A stretch of DNA of 64,000 nt from Luteimonas sp. BLCC-B24 (GTDB lineage: Bacteria > Pseudomonadota > Gammaproteobacteria > Xanthomonadales > Xanthomonadaceae): contig NZ_JAQQGN010000011.1 in assembly GCF_028550595.1 (NCBI RefSeq), forward strand, positions 25,830 through 89,829, written 5' to 3'. Under the pieces are notes generated by a model, which ran no database searches, was not told the DNA's origin, and worked only from the letters and a program-made list of their open reading frames with translations. Position numbers and translations under genes: made by a program. Numbering within the stretch: position 1 is the first letter of the stretch; every line of letters begins with the position of its first letter. This document shows positions 17,519 to 28,380 of this stretch, piece by piece.

Positions 17519-18061
17519 ATGCTTCGAGACCTTTCCATGCCGTTGAGCAACACCGTCGTGCTGTCCCTGCTGATCGCCCTCCCGATGACGACCGCTGCGC
17601 AGACACCGCAGGCCGCGGACGACGCGGTCGAGGTGGCGGCCGAACCGGCGCCCTGGGCGCCGCGCAGTGGCGATGCCTGGCTCGATACCTGGCTGACGGA
17701 TCTCAATCTGTACGCCGAGCGCTACGGCGATGCCTTCATCGACGAGCTGGTGCGCTATCGCGGTGCGCCGCGCGCGCTGGTCGAGCAGCTGATGGCCGAC
17801 CCGGTCCGTCAGCCGGCCGACGTCTACGTGGCTTGCGCACTGGCGCAGGCACTCGGGCGCACATGCCGCGAAGTGGCGGCGGCGTGGCGCCGGGATCCGG
17901 ACCAGGGCTGGGCGGTACTGGCCGAGACGCTTGATGCCGAGCGGCACGGCGAGGCGATGATGCGGGTCAAGCGCGGTCTGGTCGAAAGCTACGACCGCTG
18001 GGCGCGGCCGATCCGCCTGGATGCGGCCTTGCGCCGCGCGTTTCCGGATCGCGAAGACTGA
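17519..18061 (+). CDS. Secreted protein, unknown function
   Basis: A 180-residue exported protein; signal peptide is roughly residues 1-27 (VVLSLLIALPMTTAAQ). The mature part is helical and has repeated Trp (PWAP, WLDTWLTDLNLY) and two Cys (VACALAQA, GRTCREV) that may form a disulfide. ATG 17519 is preferred since it supplies the positively charged residue of the signal peptide; ATG 17537 is an alternative. Convergent with accC. Possible hairpin terminator at 18067-18092. Confidence 0.65.
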   Translation: MLRDLSMPLSNTVVLSLLIALPMTTAAQTPQAADDAVEVAAEPAPWAPRSGDAWLDTWLTDLNLYAERYGDAFIDELVRYRGAPRALVEQLMADPVRQPADVYVACALAQALGRTCREVAAAWRRDPDQGWAVLAETLDAERHGEAMMRVKRGLVESYDRWARPIRLDAALRRAFPDRED

Positions 18062-18100
18062 ATGTTCCGGGCGCCGCGGCGGCGACGCCCGGAGGCCGCC

Positions 18101-19468
18101 TCAGCCGATCGCCAGCGTCTTGTTCTTGCGTTCGGCGAGCCGCTTTTCGAGGTAGTGGATGTTCTGTCCGCCGGCCGCGAAGCCCTGGTCGCGCATGATC
18201 CGCTGCTGCAGCGGGATATTGGTCTTGATGCCGTCGACGACCATCTCCGACAGCGCCACGCGCATGCGGCAGATCGCCTGGTCGCGGTCGGCGCCGTGCA
18301 CGATCAGCTTGCCGATCATCGAATCGTAGTTCGGCGGCACCGCATAGCCTTCGTAGACGTGCGTGTCGACGCGCACGCCCGGGCCGCCCGGCGCGTGGAA
18401 ATGGCGGATGGTGCCGGGCGAGGGCATGAAGGTGTCCGGGTCCTCGGCGTTGATGCGGCACTCGATCGCGTGGCCGGTCAGCACGACGTCTTCCTGCTTG
18501 ATCGACAGCTTGTGGCCCGAGGCGATCATCAGCTGCTCACGCACCAGGTCGATGCCGGTCACCAGCTCGGTCACCGGATGCTCCACCTGGATGCGGGTGT
18601 TCATCTCGATGAAGTAGAAGCGACCGTTTTCGTAGAGGAACTCGAACGTGCCCGCGCCGCGGTAGCCGATGCGCAGGCACGCGTCCACGCAGACCTTGCC
18701 GATCTCCGCGCGCGCCTCGGGCGTGATGCCCGGTGCCGGCGCTTCCTCGACGACCTTCTGGTGGCGCCGCTGCATCGAGCAGTCGCGCTCGCCCAGATGG
18801 ATCGCGCCGCCCTGGCCGTCGGCCAGCACCTGGATTTCCACGTGGCGCGGGTTCTCGAGGAATTTCTCCATGTAGACCATGTCGTTGCCGAACGCGGCCT
18901 TGGCTTCCTGCTTGGTCGTGGCGATCGCGTTGACCAGCGCGGCCTCGGTGTGGACCACGCGCATGCCGCGTCCACCACCGCCGCCGGCTGCCTTGACGAT
19001 GACCGGATAGCCGATCTCGCGCGCGATCTTGACGTTGGTCGCCGCGTCGTCGCCGAGCGGACCGCCGGAGCCGGGCACGCAGGGCACGCCGGCCTCCTTC
19101 ATCGCGCGGATCGCCTCGACCTTGTCGCCCATCAGGCGGATGGTCTCGGCCTTCGGACCGATGAAGATGAAGCCGGACTGCTCGACGCGCTCGGCGAAAT
19201 CCGCGTTCTCGCTGAGGAAGCCGTAGCCGGGGTGAATGGCCTGGGCGTCGGTGACCTCGGCCGCGGCGATGATCGCGGGCATGTCGAGATAGCTCTGGGC
19301 CGAGGGCGGCGGGCCGATGCAGACCGACTCGTCGGCCATGGCCACGTGCTTGAGGTTGCGGTCGACGGTGGAATGCACCGCGACCGTACGGATGCCGAGG
19401 GTGTGACACGCGCGCAGGATGCGCAGCGCGATCTCGCCCCGGTTGGCGATGACGACTTTTTCAAGCAT
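18101..19468 (-). CDS. accC: Biotin carboxylase subunit of acetyl-CoA carboxylase
   Basis: Carboxylates biotin on AccB with ATP and bicarbonate, the first step of fatty acid synthesis. The 455-residue protein starts [14 protein letters not shown] and shows the ATP-grasp glycine loop [12 protein letters not shown], the [15 protein letters not shown] segment, [15 protein letters not shown] and [10 protein letters not shown]. Full length for the family. It is the last gene of a leftward cluster dsbD-tlpA-aroQ-lprI-accB. Its ATG is directly followed upstream by a GGGATTS heptamer tract and its first eight bases overlap the end of a four-helix-bundle gene inserted between accB and accC. No Shine-Dalgarno precedes the ATG, so translation probably depends on coupling. 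Confidence 0.97.
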   Translation of the reverse strand: MLEKVVIANRGEIALRILRACHTLGIRTVAVHSTVDRNLKHVAMADESVCIGPPPSAQSYLDMPAIIAAAEVTDAQAIHPGYGFLSENADFAERVEQSGFIFIGPKAETIRLMGDKVEAIRAMKEAGVPCVPGSGGPLGDDAATNVKIAREIGYPVIVKAAGGGGGRGMRVVHTEAALVNAIATTKQEAKAAFGNDMVYMEKFLENPRHVEIQVLADGQGGAIHLGERDCSMQRRHQKVVEEAPAPGITPEARAEIGKVCVDACLRIGYRGAGTFEFLYENGRFYFIEMNTRIQVEHPVTELVTGIDLVREQLMIASGHKLSIKQEDVVLTGHAIECRINAEDPDTFMPSPGTIRHFHAPGGPGVRVDTHVYEGYAVPPNYDSMIGKLIVHGADRDQAICRMRVALSEMVVDGIKTNIPLQQRIMRDQGFAAGGQNIHYLEKRLAERKNKTLAIG

Positions 19469-19889
19469 GGGATTGGGGATTCGGGATTGGGGATTCGGGA
19501 AATGCATCCGGCTCGCGGATGCGGCGTTCGTGCGTGCGGATCAAGGCATTGAGGCGAGCGAACGTGCGATCGAGCAGTTCCATGTCGATGACCGGAGCCG
19601 TGCCGAAGCCGAGGCGTTGCGCAATCGCCAGCTGCGTCGACAACTCGGCGAGCGAGCCGCGTGCGATAGACAGGTGCCGGAGACACTCGGACGTCGATCG
19701 GCGCGCGGCGCCTTCGGCGATGTTCGATGGCACGCTGATGGCGGCACGGCGCAATTGCGCGGTCAGGCCGAAGCGTTCGTCGACCGGGAACGAGGACGTG
19801 GCGCGATACACCGCTTCGACCAGTTGCATGGCGTCCTGCCATACATCCAGTCGTTCGTGCGGTCTCGAAGTCGCGAAGGTGTCGGTCAA
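19461..19889 (-). CDS. Four-helix-bundle protein (23S rRNA intervening-sequence protein family) inside the acc operon
   Basis: A 142-residue protein of the TIGR02436/PF05635 family, named from proteins encoded in intervening sequences of 23S rRNA genes; the biochemical role is not known to me. Family marks are [29 protein letters not shown] and [15 protein letters not shown]. The start is TTG at 19887-19889, inside a GGGATT heptamer, and the last residues ([12 protein letters not shown]) are encoded by the flanking repeat; the stop TGA is inside codons 2-3 of accC. So the ORF spans exactly the interval between two inverted heptamer tracts and overlaps accC by 8 bases. The gene was probably inserted between accB and accC. 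Confidence 0.85.
   Translation of the reverse strand: MTDTFATSRPHERLDVWQDAMQLVEAVYRATSSFPVDERFGLTAQLRRAAISVPSNIAEGAARRSTSECLRHLSIARGSLAELSTQLAIAQRLGFGTAPVIDMELLDRTFARLNALIRTHERRIREPDAFPESPIPNPQSHA
19469..19500. repeat. GGGATTS heptamer tract, left arm
   Basis: Four perfect heptamers GGGATTG, GGGATTC, GGGATTG, GGGATTC and a partial fifth start right after the accC ATG complement. Its inverted partner is at 19889-19915. Together they bracket the four-helix-bundle gene. Confidence 0.9.
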
Positions 19890-19915
19890 ATCCCGAATCC
19901 CCGATCCCTAATTCC
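19889..19915. repeat. GGGATTS heptamer tract, inverted right arm
   Basis: Degenerate inverted heptamers (on the minus strand GGAATTA, GGGATCG, GGGATTC, GGGATT). It overlaps the TTG start of the four-helix-bundle gene and stops 15 bases from accB. Confidence 0.8.
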
Positions 19916-19929
19916 GTCGTGATCGGCCT

Positions 19930-20409
19930 TCAGCCGATCACGAACAGCGGCTGATCGAACTCCACCGGCTGGCCGCTTTCGACCAGGATCGCGACCACCG
20001 TGCCCGAGGTTTCGGCCTCGATCGGGTTGAACATCTTCATCGCCTCGATGATGCCCAGCGTCTCGCCGGCCTTGACCGACTGGCCGACCGCCACGAACGG
20101 CGGCTTGTCCGGCGCGGGCGAGGCGTAGAAGGTGCCGACCATCGGCGACTTGGCCACCTGGCCCGGCGGCAGGTCGTCGCCCTTGGGGGCACCGCCGGTG
20201 GCGGCCTCGACCGGCGAGCTCATCGGCATCACCGGTTCGGGGACGCGCTGGGTCACCGGCGCCGGCGCGGGCGCATAGGCCAGCGGTGCGCCGCCGGCGC
20301 CCGAGGTCCGCGACAGGCGCACGGATTCCTCGCCTTCCTTGATTTCGATCTCGGTGAGATTGGACTCCTCGAGCAGATCGATGAGCTTCTTGATTTTGCG
20401 GAGATCCAT
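19930..20409 (-). CDS. accB: Biotin carboxyl carrier protein
   Basis: Carries biotin for acetyl-CoA carboxylase. 159 residues: N-terminal [16 protein letters not shown], a Pro/Ala linker (~40-80), and the biotinyl domain with [14 protein letters not shown] and the biotinylation motif EAMKMFN. Length agrees with the family. The gene precedes the inserted four-helix-bundle gene and accC. It follows the lprI-like gene by 37 bases. Confidence 0.97.
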   Translation of the reverse strand: MDLRKIKKLIDLLEESNLTEIEIKEGEESVRLSRTSGAGGAPLAYAPAPAPVTQRVPEPVMPMSSPVEAATGGAPKGDDLPPGQVAKSPMVGTFYASPAPDKPPFVAVGQSVKAGETLGIIEAMKMFNPIEAETSGTVVAILVESGQPVEFDQPLFVIG

Positions 20410-20446
20410 GCGGGCCTCGTGGTTGTCGGCGGAATGGCGGGCGGGC

Positions 20447-20860
20447 TTACAGGGCGCGGAGCTGCTGCAGCTGCCCGATGCGAAGGCGGGTGTGGTCGAT
20501 CAGGCACGTCAGGCGGGCGTCGTTGCGGCCGCTGCCGTCGATCGCGAGTGCGTAGGCGGCGTCGCAATCGCGGGTGCGGACCCGCCGCCAGGCGGTCTGG
20601 GCATCGTCGAGGGCGGCGCGGGCCGCGGCGCAGTCGCCGACGCAATCGGTCGTGTCGGCCAGCGCGGCGGCGGTGTCGGCCTGCAGCCGGTCGAGCGCGG
20701 CGTCGAGGCGCGCGTACTCGGCGGCCATGCACAGGGCGGCGTCGCTGGTCGAGGTCGGCGCCGCGCAATCGGCGGCGGTCAGCGTGTCGGCTCGCGCCGA
20801 GAGCGGCCACGCCGCCGCGGCGCAGGCCAGCAGCGCGACGCATGCAGGGCCATGACGCAT
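20447..20860 (-). CDS. LprI-family secreted protein (DUF1311)
   Basis: A 137-residue exported protein with signal peptide ([21 protein letters not shown]). The mature protein has six cysteines; the spacing and the segment [15 protein letters not shown] fit the LprI N-terminal (DUF1311) domain, whose mycobacterial member inhibits lysozyme. Whether this protein does so is not shown. Its ATG overlaps the aroQ stop in TGATG, so it should be translated by coupling with aroQ; a GTG one codon upstream is an alternative start. Confidence 0.8.
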   Translation of the reverse strand: MRHGPACVALLACAAAAWPLSARADTLTAADCAAPTSTSDAALCMAAEYARLDAALDRLQADTAAALADTTDCVGDCAAARAALDDAQTAWRRVRTRDCDAAYALAIDGSGRNDARLTCLIDHTRLRIGQLQQLRAL

Positions 20861-21306
20861 CACGCGGCCGGCTCCAGCCGGCGCAGCGCGGCATCGAGGG
20901 CGTAACGATAGCTGTCGGCGCCGAAGCCGGCGACCACGCCGAGTGCGAGATCGCTCAGATAGCTGGTATGGCGGAACGGCTCGCGACGGTGCGGATTGGA
21001 CAGGTGGATCTCGATGAACGGGACCGCCACGGCGGCCAGCGCATCACGGATGGCCACCGAGGTATGGGTGAACGCGGCCGGATTGATCAGGATCAGCGCG
21101 GTGCCGTCCTCGCGCGCGGCCTGGATCCGATCGACCAGGACGTGCTCGGCATTGGACTGCAGGCTGGTGAGCGTATGGCCGGCGCCCGCCGCCTGTGCCT
21201 GCAGCATCGCGTCGATCTCGGCGAGGCGGGTATGGCCGTAGACCTCCGGCTCGCGTGTGCCGAGCAGGTTGAGGTTGGGGCCATGCAGGACGAGGAGGGA
21301 CGCCAT
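20860..21306 (-). CDS. aroQ: Type II 3-dehydroquinate dehydratase
   Basis: Dehydrates 3-dehydroquinate to 3-dehydroshikimate. 148 residues; marks are [16 protein letters not shown], the lid/Arg region, [31 protein letters not shown] with the catalytic histidine, and [18 protein letters not shown]. Full family length. The stop TGA overlaps the next ATG in TGATG. It sits in the leftward cluster below dsbD-tlpA. Confidence 0.97.
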   Translation of the reverse strand: MASLLVLHGPNLNLLGTREPEVYGHTRLAEIDAMLQAQAAGAGHTLTSLQSNAEHVLVDRIQAAREDGTALILINPAAFTHTSVAIRDALAAVAVPFIEIHLSNPHRREPFRHTSYLSDLALGVVAGFGADSYRYALDAALRRLEPAA

Positions 21307-21408
21307 CGCGCACCGGTCGCGGGAAGTGCGCGAAGTCTGCGGGATGTCACCATTGCTGTCCAGTTCGCAGACGTTCGACGATTTTAAACGAGCGTTTGAG
21401 TTCTGCGC

Positions 21409-22008
21409 TCAGTGTCTTGCCCAGGCATCGGTCTCGCCGTGCGCGAACGGGCCGATCCGCTGCTTGACCACGCGGCCGTCCGCGCCGATCAGCACGGTGT
21501 ACGGCAGCACGCCCCGCGGATTCCCCAGCCGCACGCCGGCATCGGCCGGACCGGGGGCGTCCAGCGCGATCGCGTAGTCGACCGGCACCCGCTGCAGAAA
21601 CCCGCGGACGGCCTCGACGTCGTCGAGCGCGATACCGAGCACCTGCACGCCGGTTTCGCCCTGTTCGCGGGCGAAGCGGTCGAGTTCCGGCATTTCTTCG
21701 ATGCAGGGGCCGCACCAGCTCGCCCACAGATTCACCAGCACCGGGCGGCCGGCATAGGCGTCGGGCAGGCGCAGGGTGTCGCCATCGAGTCCCTGAATCG
21801 CGAACGCCGGCACGACGTCGCCGCGCCGGGCCATGCGCACGCCCTCGGGCGCGGGCGGGGCCGCGACGACGAGGGCGTCGTTGTAGAGGCGCTGGCCGGT
21901 CTCGGTGCCGAGCAACGGGCCGGGTCCGCTGACGAACAGGCTGGCGAGCACACCCAGCCCGCCGGCCGCCACCGCGATCGCGACGACCGCCAGCGGTCCG
22001 ACCTTCAT
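21409..22008 (-). CDS. TlpA-like thioredoxin, membrane-anchored
   Basis: A 199-residue periplasmic thiol-disulfide protein with an uncleaved N-terminal hydrophobic anchor (VVAIAVAAGGLGVLASLFV) and a TlpA/ResA-type domain with active site WASWCGPC and the cis-Pro segment GVLPYTVLIGADG. It would reduce substrates such as cytochrome c apoproteins, receiving electrons from DsbD. Its ATGA start overlaps the dsbD stop, supporting that pairing. Confidence 0.9.
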   Translation of the reverse strand: MKVGPLAVVAIAVAAGGLGVLASLFVSGPGPLLGTETGQRLYNDALVVAAPPAPEGVRMARRGDVVPAFAIQGLDGDTLRLPDAYAGRPVLVNLWASWCGPCIEEMPELDRFAREQGETGVQVLGIALDDVEAVRGFLQRVPVDYAIALDAPGPADAGVRLGNPRGVLPYTVLIGADGRVVKQRIGPFAHGETDAWARH

Positions 22009-24386
22009 CCGGACGACCCCGCGCGCGCGAGGGCGTCGACGACGATCGCGTCGTTCAGCAGGGCCGGCAGCACCACGCCGTCGCCACCGCCGGCGGGATA
22101 GACGACGTACAGCGGCACGCCGACCGCGCCGTGCGCCTCGAGAAACGCGCCGACCTCGGGATCGACGTTGGTCCAGTCGCCGACCATGTAGGTCGCGCCC
22201 GCCGCGGCCAGGGCCGACTTGAACGTCGCACCCGACAGCACCCGACGCTCGTTCGCCTTGCAGGTCACGCACCAGTCGGCGGTCATGTTGACGAAGACCG
22301 GCGTGCCGCTGGCGCGCAATTCGGCCAGGCGCTCGGCGGAGTACGCGACGTGCGTGCCGCCTTCGCCGAGCGCGGCAGTTGCAACTGCCGGCACCGACAG
22401 CCGGCCGACCGCGATCACCGGCAGCAGCGCCGCCACGGCGAGCGCCAGAGCGAGCCAGCGGTGCAGCGCATGCCCGGTCCAGCGGCGGCGTTCGAACCAC
22501 CACAGTGCCAGCGCCAGCACAGTGAGGCCGGCCACCAGCAGTGCCATCGCATCGACGCCGCGCTGCTTGCCCAGCACCCAGGCCAGCCACAGTGCGGTGA
22601 GGTACATCGGGAAGGCCAGCACCTGCTTCAGTGTCTCCATCCAGGCGCCGGGTGTCGGCAGCCGGTCGGCGAGCGCCGGCACCAGGCCGATCAGCAGGAA
22701 CGGCAGTGCCAGGCCCAGACCCAGCATCAGAAACACCGCGAGCGCCATCGGCGTGGATGCGGTGAAGGCATAGGCCAGCGCGCCGCCCATGAACGGGGCG
22801 ATGCACGGGCTGGCCACCACGCAGGCGAGCACGCCGGTGAAGAAATCGCCGACCGGACCGGTGCGCCCGGCCAGCGCCTGGCCGACGTTGCCGATGCGCC
22901 CGCCGAGGGTGAACACGCCCGAGAGGCTCAGCCCGACCGCGAACATCAGATACGCCAGCGCGGCGACGAACCAAGGTTGCTGCAGCTGGAAGCCCCAGCC
23001 CATCGCCTGGCCGGCTGCGCGCAGGGCGATCACCAGGAGACCGACCGCGGCGAAGGCGGTCAGCACGCCGGCCGTGTACCAGAGCGCATGCGACCGCGCC
23101 GCCGCGCGCGAGCCGCCGCTCCTGGCCAGCCCCAGCACCTTCAACGACAGGATCGGCAGCACGCAGGGCATCAGGTTCAGCAGCAGGCCGCCGAGCAGGG
23201 CCAGGCCCAGGGCGGCGAGCAGTCCGGACGACGCGACCCCGGGCGGACGGGTACGGGCGGCATTGTCCGCGCTGGCGTCGGCCGCGCCCGCGCTTGCGGG
23301 GGCGTCGACGGCATCGGGAAAGGCGAGCGGTGCAGCGTCGACCGCGCTGGCGGGCGCAGTCGTGTCGGGCGGCGCATCGACCGCTCCGGTGGACGCCGGG
23401 GGGGCGCCCGCCGTCGATGTGTCCGCCGACTGCACACGTCCGGCCGGCAGCGCGACACGGACGGTGCGGGTCATCGGCGGATAGCAGATGCCGTTGTCCT
23501 GGCAGCCCTGGAAGGTCGCGACGACGTCGACCTCGGCGGCATCGCCGCGCGAGCGCAGCAGCGGCAGGGGAACGTCGATCTGGTCGAAGTACACGGTGAC
23601 GTCGCCGAAATGCGCATCGTGATGCGCCCGCCCGGCCGGCCAGCGCGGCGTACCGGCGCGGATGCCGTCCGCGCCGCGGACCTCGAAGCGATTGCGGTCG
23701 CGATAGAGGTAATAGCCCGGCGCGGGCGTGAAGCGCATCAGGATCGTATCGCCGTCGCCCGCGATCGCCTCGAAGGCGAAGGCGCGCTCGGGCGGTAGGG
23801 CATCGCGGCTGCCCGCGAGCGGCAGCGCCCGGCTGCCGCCCTGTCCGCCCAGTGCCTGCCCGAGCGCGGCGAAGCCGGCATCGCCGCCGCGCGCCGTGGC
23901 CGCCGCCGGCGGCAGCGTGATCATCAGATTGCGCGTCTGGGGCGGATAGCAGATCCCCACATCCGCGCAGCCCTGGTAGCGCACGACCAGCTTGACCGTC
24001 TCGGCATCGTCGGCGGCCGCACCGGTCAGCAGCGCGGTCAGTTGCCCGCGATACGTTTCGACCTCCCCGAAAAATTCGTCGGTATAGGCCTGGCCGCGCG
24101 GCAGGCGCAGCGGGTTGTTCTTGAAGCCGCCCTCGATGTGCGCCGACGTGCGGTGCCGGTACAGGTAGTACCCGTCGGCGATGTCCCAGCGCACCTCGAT
24201 GCGGTCGCGCGCCAGCACCCGCGTCGACAACACCAAGGCCTCGTCCACAGGAAGGACGTCATCGACCCCGAGCGGCTGCGCCGCCGCCGGGCCGGCCAGC
24301 GCGGCGGCCAGCAGCGCAGCACAGGCGAGCAGGCGATGGAACAGGCGGCGCGGAGGGGCCGCGAACGGAAACGGGCGCGCAGTCAT
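22005..24386 (-). CDS. dsbD: Thiol:disulfide interchange protein DsbD with duplicated N-terminal domain
   Basis: Transfers electrons from cytosolic thioredoxin to periplasmic proteins. 793 residues, against about 565 in E. coli. After a signal peptide (GPAAAQ) there are two copies of the periplasmic alpha domain: Cys140/Cys146 in [10 protein letters not shown] and Cys295/Cys301 in [11 protein letters not shown] Pro/Ala linker follows, then the eight-helix membrane part with [14 protein letters not shown] and [13 protein letters not shown], and a C-terminal thioredoxin domain with [11 protein letters not shown]. All three cysteine pairs are intact. Start ATG 24386 is followed by a short basic N-terminus. 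First gene of the leftward cluster. Confidence 0.95.
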   Translation of the reverse strand: MTARPFPFAAPPRRLFHRLLACAALLAAALAGPAAAQPLGVDDVLPVDEALVLSTRVLARDRIEVRWDIADGYYLYRHRTSAHIEGGFKNNPLRLPRGQAYTDEFFGEVETYRGQLTALLTGAAADDAETVKLVVRYQGCADVGICYPPQTRNLMITLPPAAATARGGDAGFAALGQALGGQGGSRALPLAGSRDALPPERAFAFEAIAGDGDTILMRFTPAPGYYLYRDRNRFEVRGADGIRAGTPRWPAGRAHHDAHFGDVTVYFDQIDVPLPLLRSRGDAAEVDVVATFQGCQDNGICYPPMTRTVRVALPAGRVQSADTSTAGAPPASTGAVDAPPDTTAPASAVDAAPLAFPDAVDAPASAGAADASADNAARTRPPGVASSGLLAALGLALLGGLLLNLMPCVLPILSLKVLGLARSGGSRAAARSHALWYTAGVLTAFAAVGLLVIALRAAGQAMGWGFQLQQPWFVAALAYLMFAVGLSLSGVFTLGGRIGNVGQALAGRTGPVGDFFTGVLACVVASPCIAPFMGGALAYAFTASTPMALAVFLMLGLGLALPFLLIGLVPALADRLPTPGAWMETLKQVLAFPMYLTALWLAWVLGKQRGVDAMALLVAGLTVLALALWWFERRRWTGHALHRWLALALAVAALLPVIAVGRLSVPAVATAALGEGGTHVAYSAERLAELRASGTPVFVNMTADWCVTCKANERRVLSGATFKSALAAAGATYMVGDWTNVDPEVGAFLEAHGAVGVPLYVVYPAGGGDGVVLPALLNDAIVVDALARAGSSG

Positions 24387-24768
24387 CGGGCCAGTATCGC
24401 AGGCCACGCCGCTGCACGCCGAATGCCGGTTCAGTGATCCGGCGGCGGACGACGCGGTGCGGTCGGGAACACACGCGGCGCCCCTCCGGCCCGTCCGATC
24501 GGCGCGGCGGTCCGGCACGCAGGCCTGCTGGCGATGGCGCACCAGGCGCGGGCCGGCCGCGCTCGGTGCAGCAGGCTGCGCTCGCGCACGCGGGCGCGGA
24601 CTGGCCCGATGACGGCCTCACGTGCACGGAACGTGCACGTCGCGCCCCGCACGCTGCGCGCCGCCGGGGATGCTGCATCCCGCAGCGCGGGCGAATCGAT
24701 CGGGCTTTTATTGAACCGGCCGGTCTATTATCTGCGGCCCGCGCGCCCCGTCCCTGGAACCCGACTTC
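24387..24768. promoter_or_regulatory. Divergent intergenic region with perfect inverted repeat
   Basis: 382 bases without a convincing gene separate dsbD (left) from the pagL-like gene (right). A perfect 9-bp inverted repeat ACGTGCACG-3 nt-CGTGCACGT (24620-24640) is an operator candidate. A -10-like TATTAT at 24726-24731 precedes the pagL-like gene, but no matching -35 was seen. The rest shows no recognisable features. Confidence 0.4.
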
Positions 24769-25254
24769 ATGCGTCTTTTGCCTGCCCTGTCCGTCCTCGC
24801 CGTCGCCGCATGCCTGGCGGCCCCTGTCCGCGCGCAGTCGGCGCCCGTCGATATCGGCATCGGCGCGTCGGCGACCCGGGAGAACGAGACCACGCTGGTC
24901 GCCACCGCGGCCTGGCTTCCCGAGTGGCGCCGGACCGCGCGCGGCGTGCTGCGTTGGGAGCTGGGCGCGGTCTACGTGCGCGGTCGCGACAACACGCGCT
25001 TCGACCTGTCCGAAGATGCCGGCGTCGTGCACGGCGGTGCGCGCTACGAGCGCGACAACGGTTTCGTCGCGGGCTTCGGCGTCGGCGTCCAGGCCGGGCG
25101 GACCGATGCCCTGTCCGGCAATCCCCAGTTCGTCAGCACGGTCGGCTGGCGCTGGCAGCGGTTCTCGCTGCTGGCCCGGCACATCTCCAACGCCAGCATC
25201 AGGCAGCCCAACGACGGCGAGACGATGCTCGTCGCCGCCTGGCGCTTCCGCTGA
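24769..25254 (+). CDS. PagL-like lipid A 3-O-deacylase (acyloxyacyl hydrolase)
   Basis: A 161-residue outer-membrane beta-barrel enzyme that removes the 3-O-linked acyl chain from lipid A. It has a signal peptide ([15 protein letters not shown]), amphipathic strands and the catalytic signature ARHISNAS with His138 and Ser140, plus Glu151 in NDGETM at the expected distance for the third triad residue. The sequence ends in a final strand (LVAAWRF). It stands alone downstream of the 382-base intergenic region and upstream of groES. Lipid A modification fits with the LPS transport genes lptF/lptG elsewhere in the window. Confidence 0.85.
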   Translation: MRLLPALSVLAVAACLAAPVRAQSAPVDIGIGASATRENETTLVATAAWLPEWRRTARGVLRWELGAVYVRGRDNTRFDLSEDAGVVHGGARYERDNGFVAGFGVGVQAGRTDALSGNPQFVSTVGWRWQRFSLLARHISNASIRQPNDGETMLVAAWRFR

Positions 25255-25310
25255 GCCCTGCGGGCCGCGCCCGACGCCCGGGCGCCGCGAAAAAAATTTC
25301 CGGCCCGGGC

Positions 25311-25338
25311 CTTGTAAAGGATCGGGCCGCGCCCATCT
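25311..25338 (+). promoter_or_regulatory. RpoH (sigma-32)-type promoter of groESL
   Basis: CTTGTAA (25311-25317) and GCCCATCT (25331-25338) are separated by 13 bases and match the heat-shock sigma consensus CTTGAAA and CCCCATNT. Sited 128 bases before the groES ATG. Confidence 0.75.
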
Positions 25339-25379
25339 CCCGTCCGTCCCGGTGTTCCGGGGTGCGTGCGCCCACGGTT

Positions 25380-25406
25380 CTGGCAGTCGCCATGGCCGAG
25401 TGCCAG
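25380..25406 (+). promoter_or_regulatory. CIRCE-like HrcA operator upstream of groES
   Basis: CTGGCAGTC-N9-GAGTGCCAG matches CIRCE (TTAGCACTC-N9-GAGTGCTAA) with the exact 9-base spacer; the arms pair at 8 of 9 positions. A further half site GAGTGCTAG is at 25410-25418. HrcA binding here would repress groESL; the left arm carries GCAGTC as in the site before rpoH. Confidence 0.75.
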
Positions 25407-25465
25407 AACGAGTGCTAGACTCGGCGCCCGTTTTCTTCACAATCAATCACTTAGAGAGGGTTGAA

Positions 25466-25756
25466 ATGAGCAACTTGAAGCCGCTGTACGACCGCGTCGT
25501 GGTCAAGCCCGTCGAGGCCGAAGAGAAGAGCGCCGGCGGCATCCTGATTCCGGACAACGCCAAGGAAAAGCCCACCAAGGGTGAAGTCGTGGCGGTCGGC
25601 GAAGGCAAGGCCCTGGACAACGGCAGCGTGCGCGCGCCGAAGGTCAAGGTCGGCGACATCGTGATCTACGGCCAGTACGCCGGCAGCGCCTACAAGGCCG
25701 AGGGCGTCGAATACAAGATCATCAAGGAAGACGACGTTCTCGCCATCGTCGGTTGA
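25466..25756 (+). CDS. groES: Co-chaperonin GroES
   Basis: 96-residue subunit of the heptameric lid of the GroEL chaperonin. Start [15 protein letters not shown], the mobile loop with [13 protein letters not shown] and the terminal DDVLAIVG are standard. AGAGAGG lies upstream. Followed by an inverted heptamer repeat and groEL; heat-shock type regulation is seen upstream. Confidence 0.98.
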   Translation: MSNLKPLYDRVVVKPVEAEEKSAGGILIPDNAKEKPTKGEVVAVGEGKALDNGSVRAPKVKVGDIVIYGQYAGSAYKAEGVEYKIIKEDDVLAIVG

Positions 25757-25760
25757 TTGA

Positions 25761-27527
<1,767 letters not shown>

Positions 27528-27556
27528 TCCAGCCCCATCCGTTGCACCGTTGCACG

Positions 27557-27586
27557 AAAACCCCCGCCGCGAGGCGGGGGTTTTTC
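27557..27586 (+). terminator. Rho-independent terminator of groESL
   Basis: 12-bp stem (27557-27568 with 27573-27584), GCGA loop and TTTTT run. Confidence 0.93.
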
Positions 27587-27717
27587 GTTGCGCGAGTGCG
27601 CGCGGACGCATGCCCATGCGCGAAGCGGAGTTCCGACTTGTGGCGATCGCGCCCACGCGCACCCTCAAGCCCCGCGAATTTCTTGAGCCGGCGCCCCTGC
27701 GCCGCTAGGCTGCGCCG

Positions 27718-28329
27718 ATGCCCACGTCATTGATCGTCGTCGACGATTTCCTGTCGACCCCGGATGCACTGTCGCTGCGCGACGCTGCGCTGCGCCTGAC
27801 CTATCCCGAACAGCAGGGTGCGTTTCCGGGGCGCAATTCGCAGGAGCGCCTGCACATCCCCGGGCTGGTTCCCGCGATTTCCCATCTCGTCGGCGAACAG
27901 CTGCGCCCGATCGAGCCGCTGGAATCGCATGCCAAGTTCCGCATCACCCGGGCGCACGACGTCGGCCGGGGGCGCGTGCACATCGACGGACCGGTCGAGT
28001 GGTCGGGCATCTTCTATCTCAGCCGGCCCGAGGACTGCCGCGGCGGCACCGAGTTCTTCCGGCATCTGCCCACGAACACCGAGCGCGCGCCGCTCAACGA
28101 CGCCGAGCTGCGCGCGATGGGCCTGTCCAGCTACCACGCGGTGCAGAACGAGCTGATCGCCCGCGACAGCAACGATGCCTCGAAGTGGGAGATGACGATG
28201 CGCGTCCCGATGCGCTTCAACCGCCTGGTGCTGCTGCGGCCGTGGATGTGGCACAGCGCCGGCGAGGCCTTCGGATCCACGCTCGAAGACGGGCGCCTCG
28301 TCTATCTGATGTTCTTCAACCGCGGCTGA
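27718..28329 (+). CDS. DUF6445-like putative 2OG-Fe(II)-oxygenase-fold protein
   Basis: A 203-residue soluble protein starting with SLIVVDDFLSTPDALSLRD, typical of proteins of the 2-oxoglutarate/Fe(II) oxygenase superfamily related to DUF6445. Candidate facial-triad residues are His and Asp in VHIDGPVEWSG and His in RPWMWHSAGEAFG, with a later RLVYLMFFNR strand. A substrate cannot be named, and the assignment to DUF6445 is from pattern memory. It is 51 bases upstream of the AsmA-like gene on the same strand. Confidence 0.65.
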   Translation: MPTSLIVVDDFLSTPDALSLRDAALRLTYPEQQGAFPGRNSQERLHIPGLVPAISHLVGEQLRPIEPLESHAKFRITRAHDVGRGRVHIDGPVEWSGIFYLSRPEDCRGGTEFFRHLPTNTERAPLNDAELRAMGLSSYHAVQNELIARDSNDASKWEMTMRVPMRFNRLVLLRPWMWHSAGEAFGSTLEDGRLVYLMFFNRG

Positions 28330-28380
28330 TCCCGGGCCGCGTGCAGGCGCCCGTCACCGGCGCTGGTCCAAGCTGTACGC

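Noticed and set aside
25410..25424. GAGTGCTAGACTC as a full second CIRCE site
   Set aside because: There is no left arm at the correct 9-base spacing; it is a half site only.
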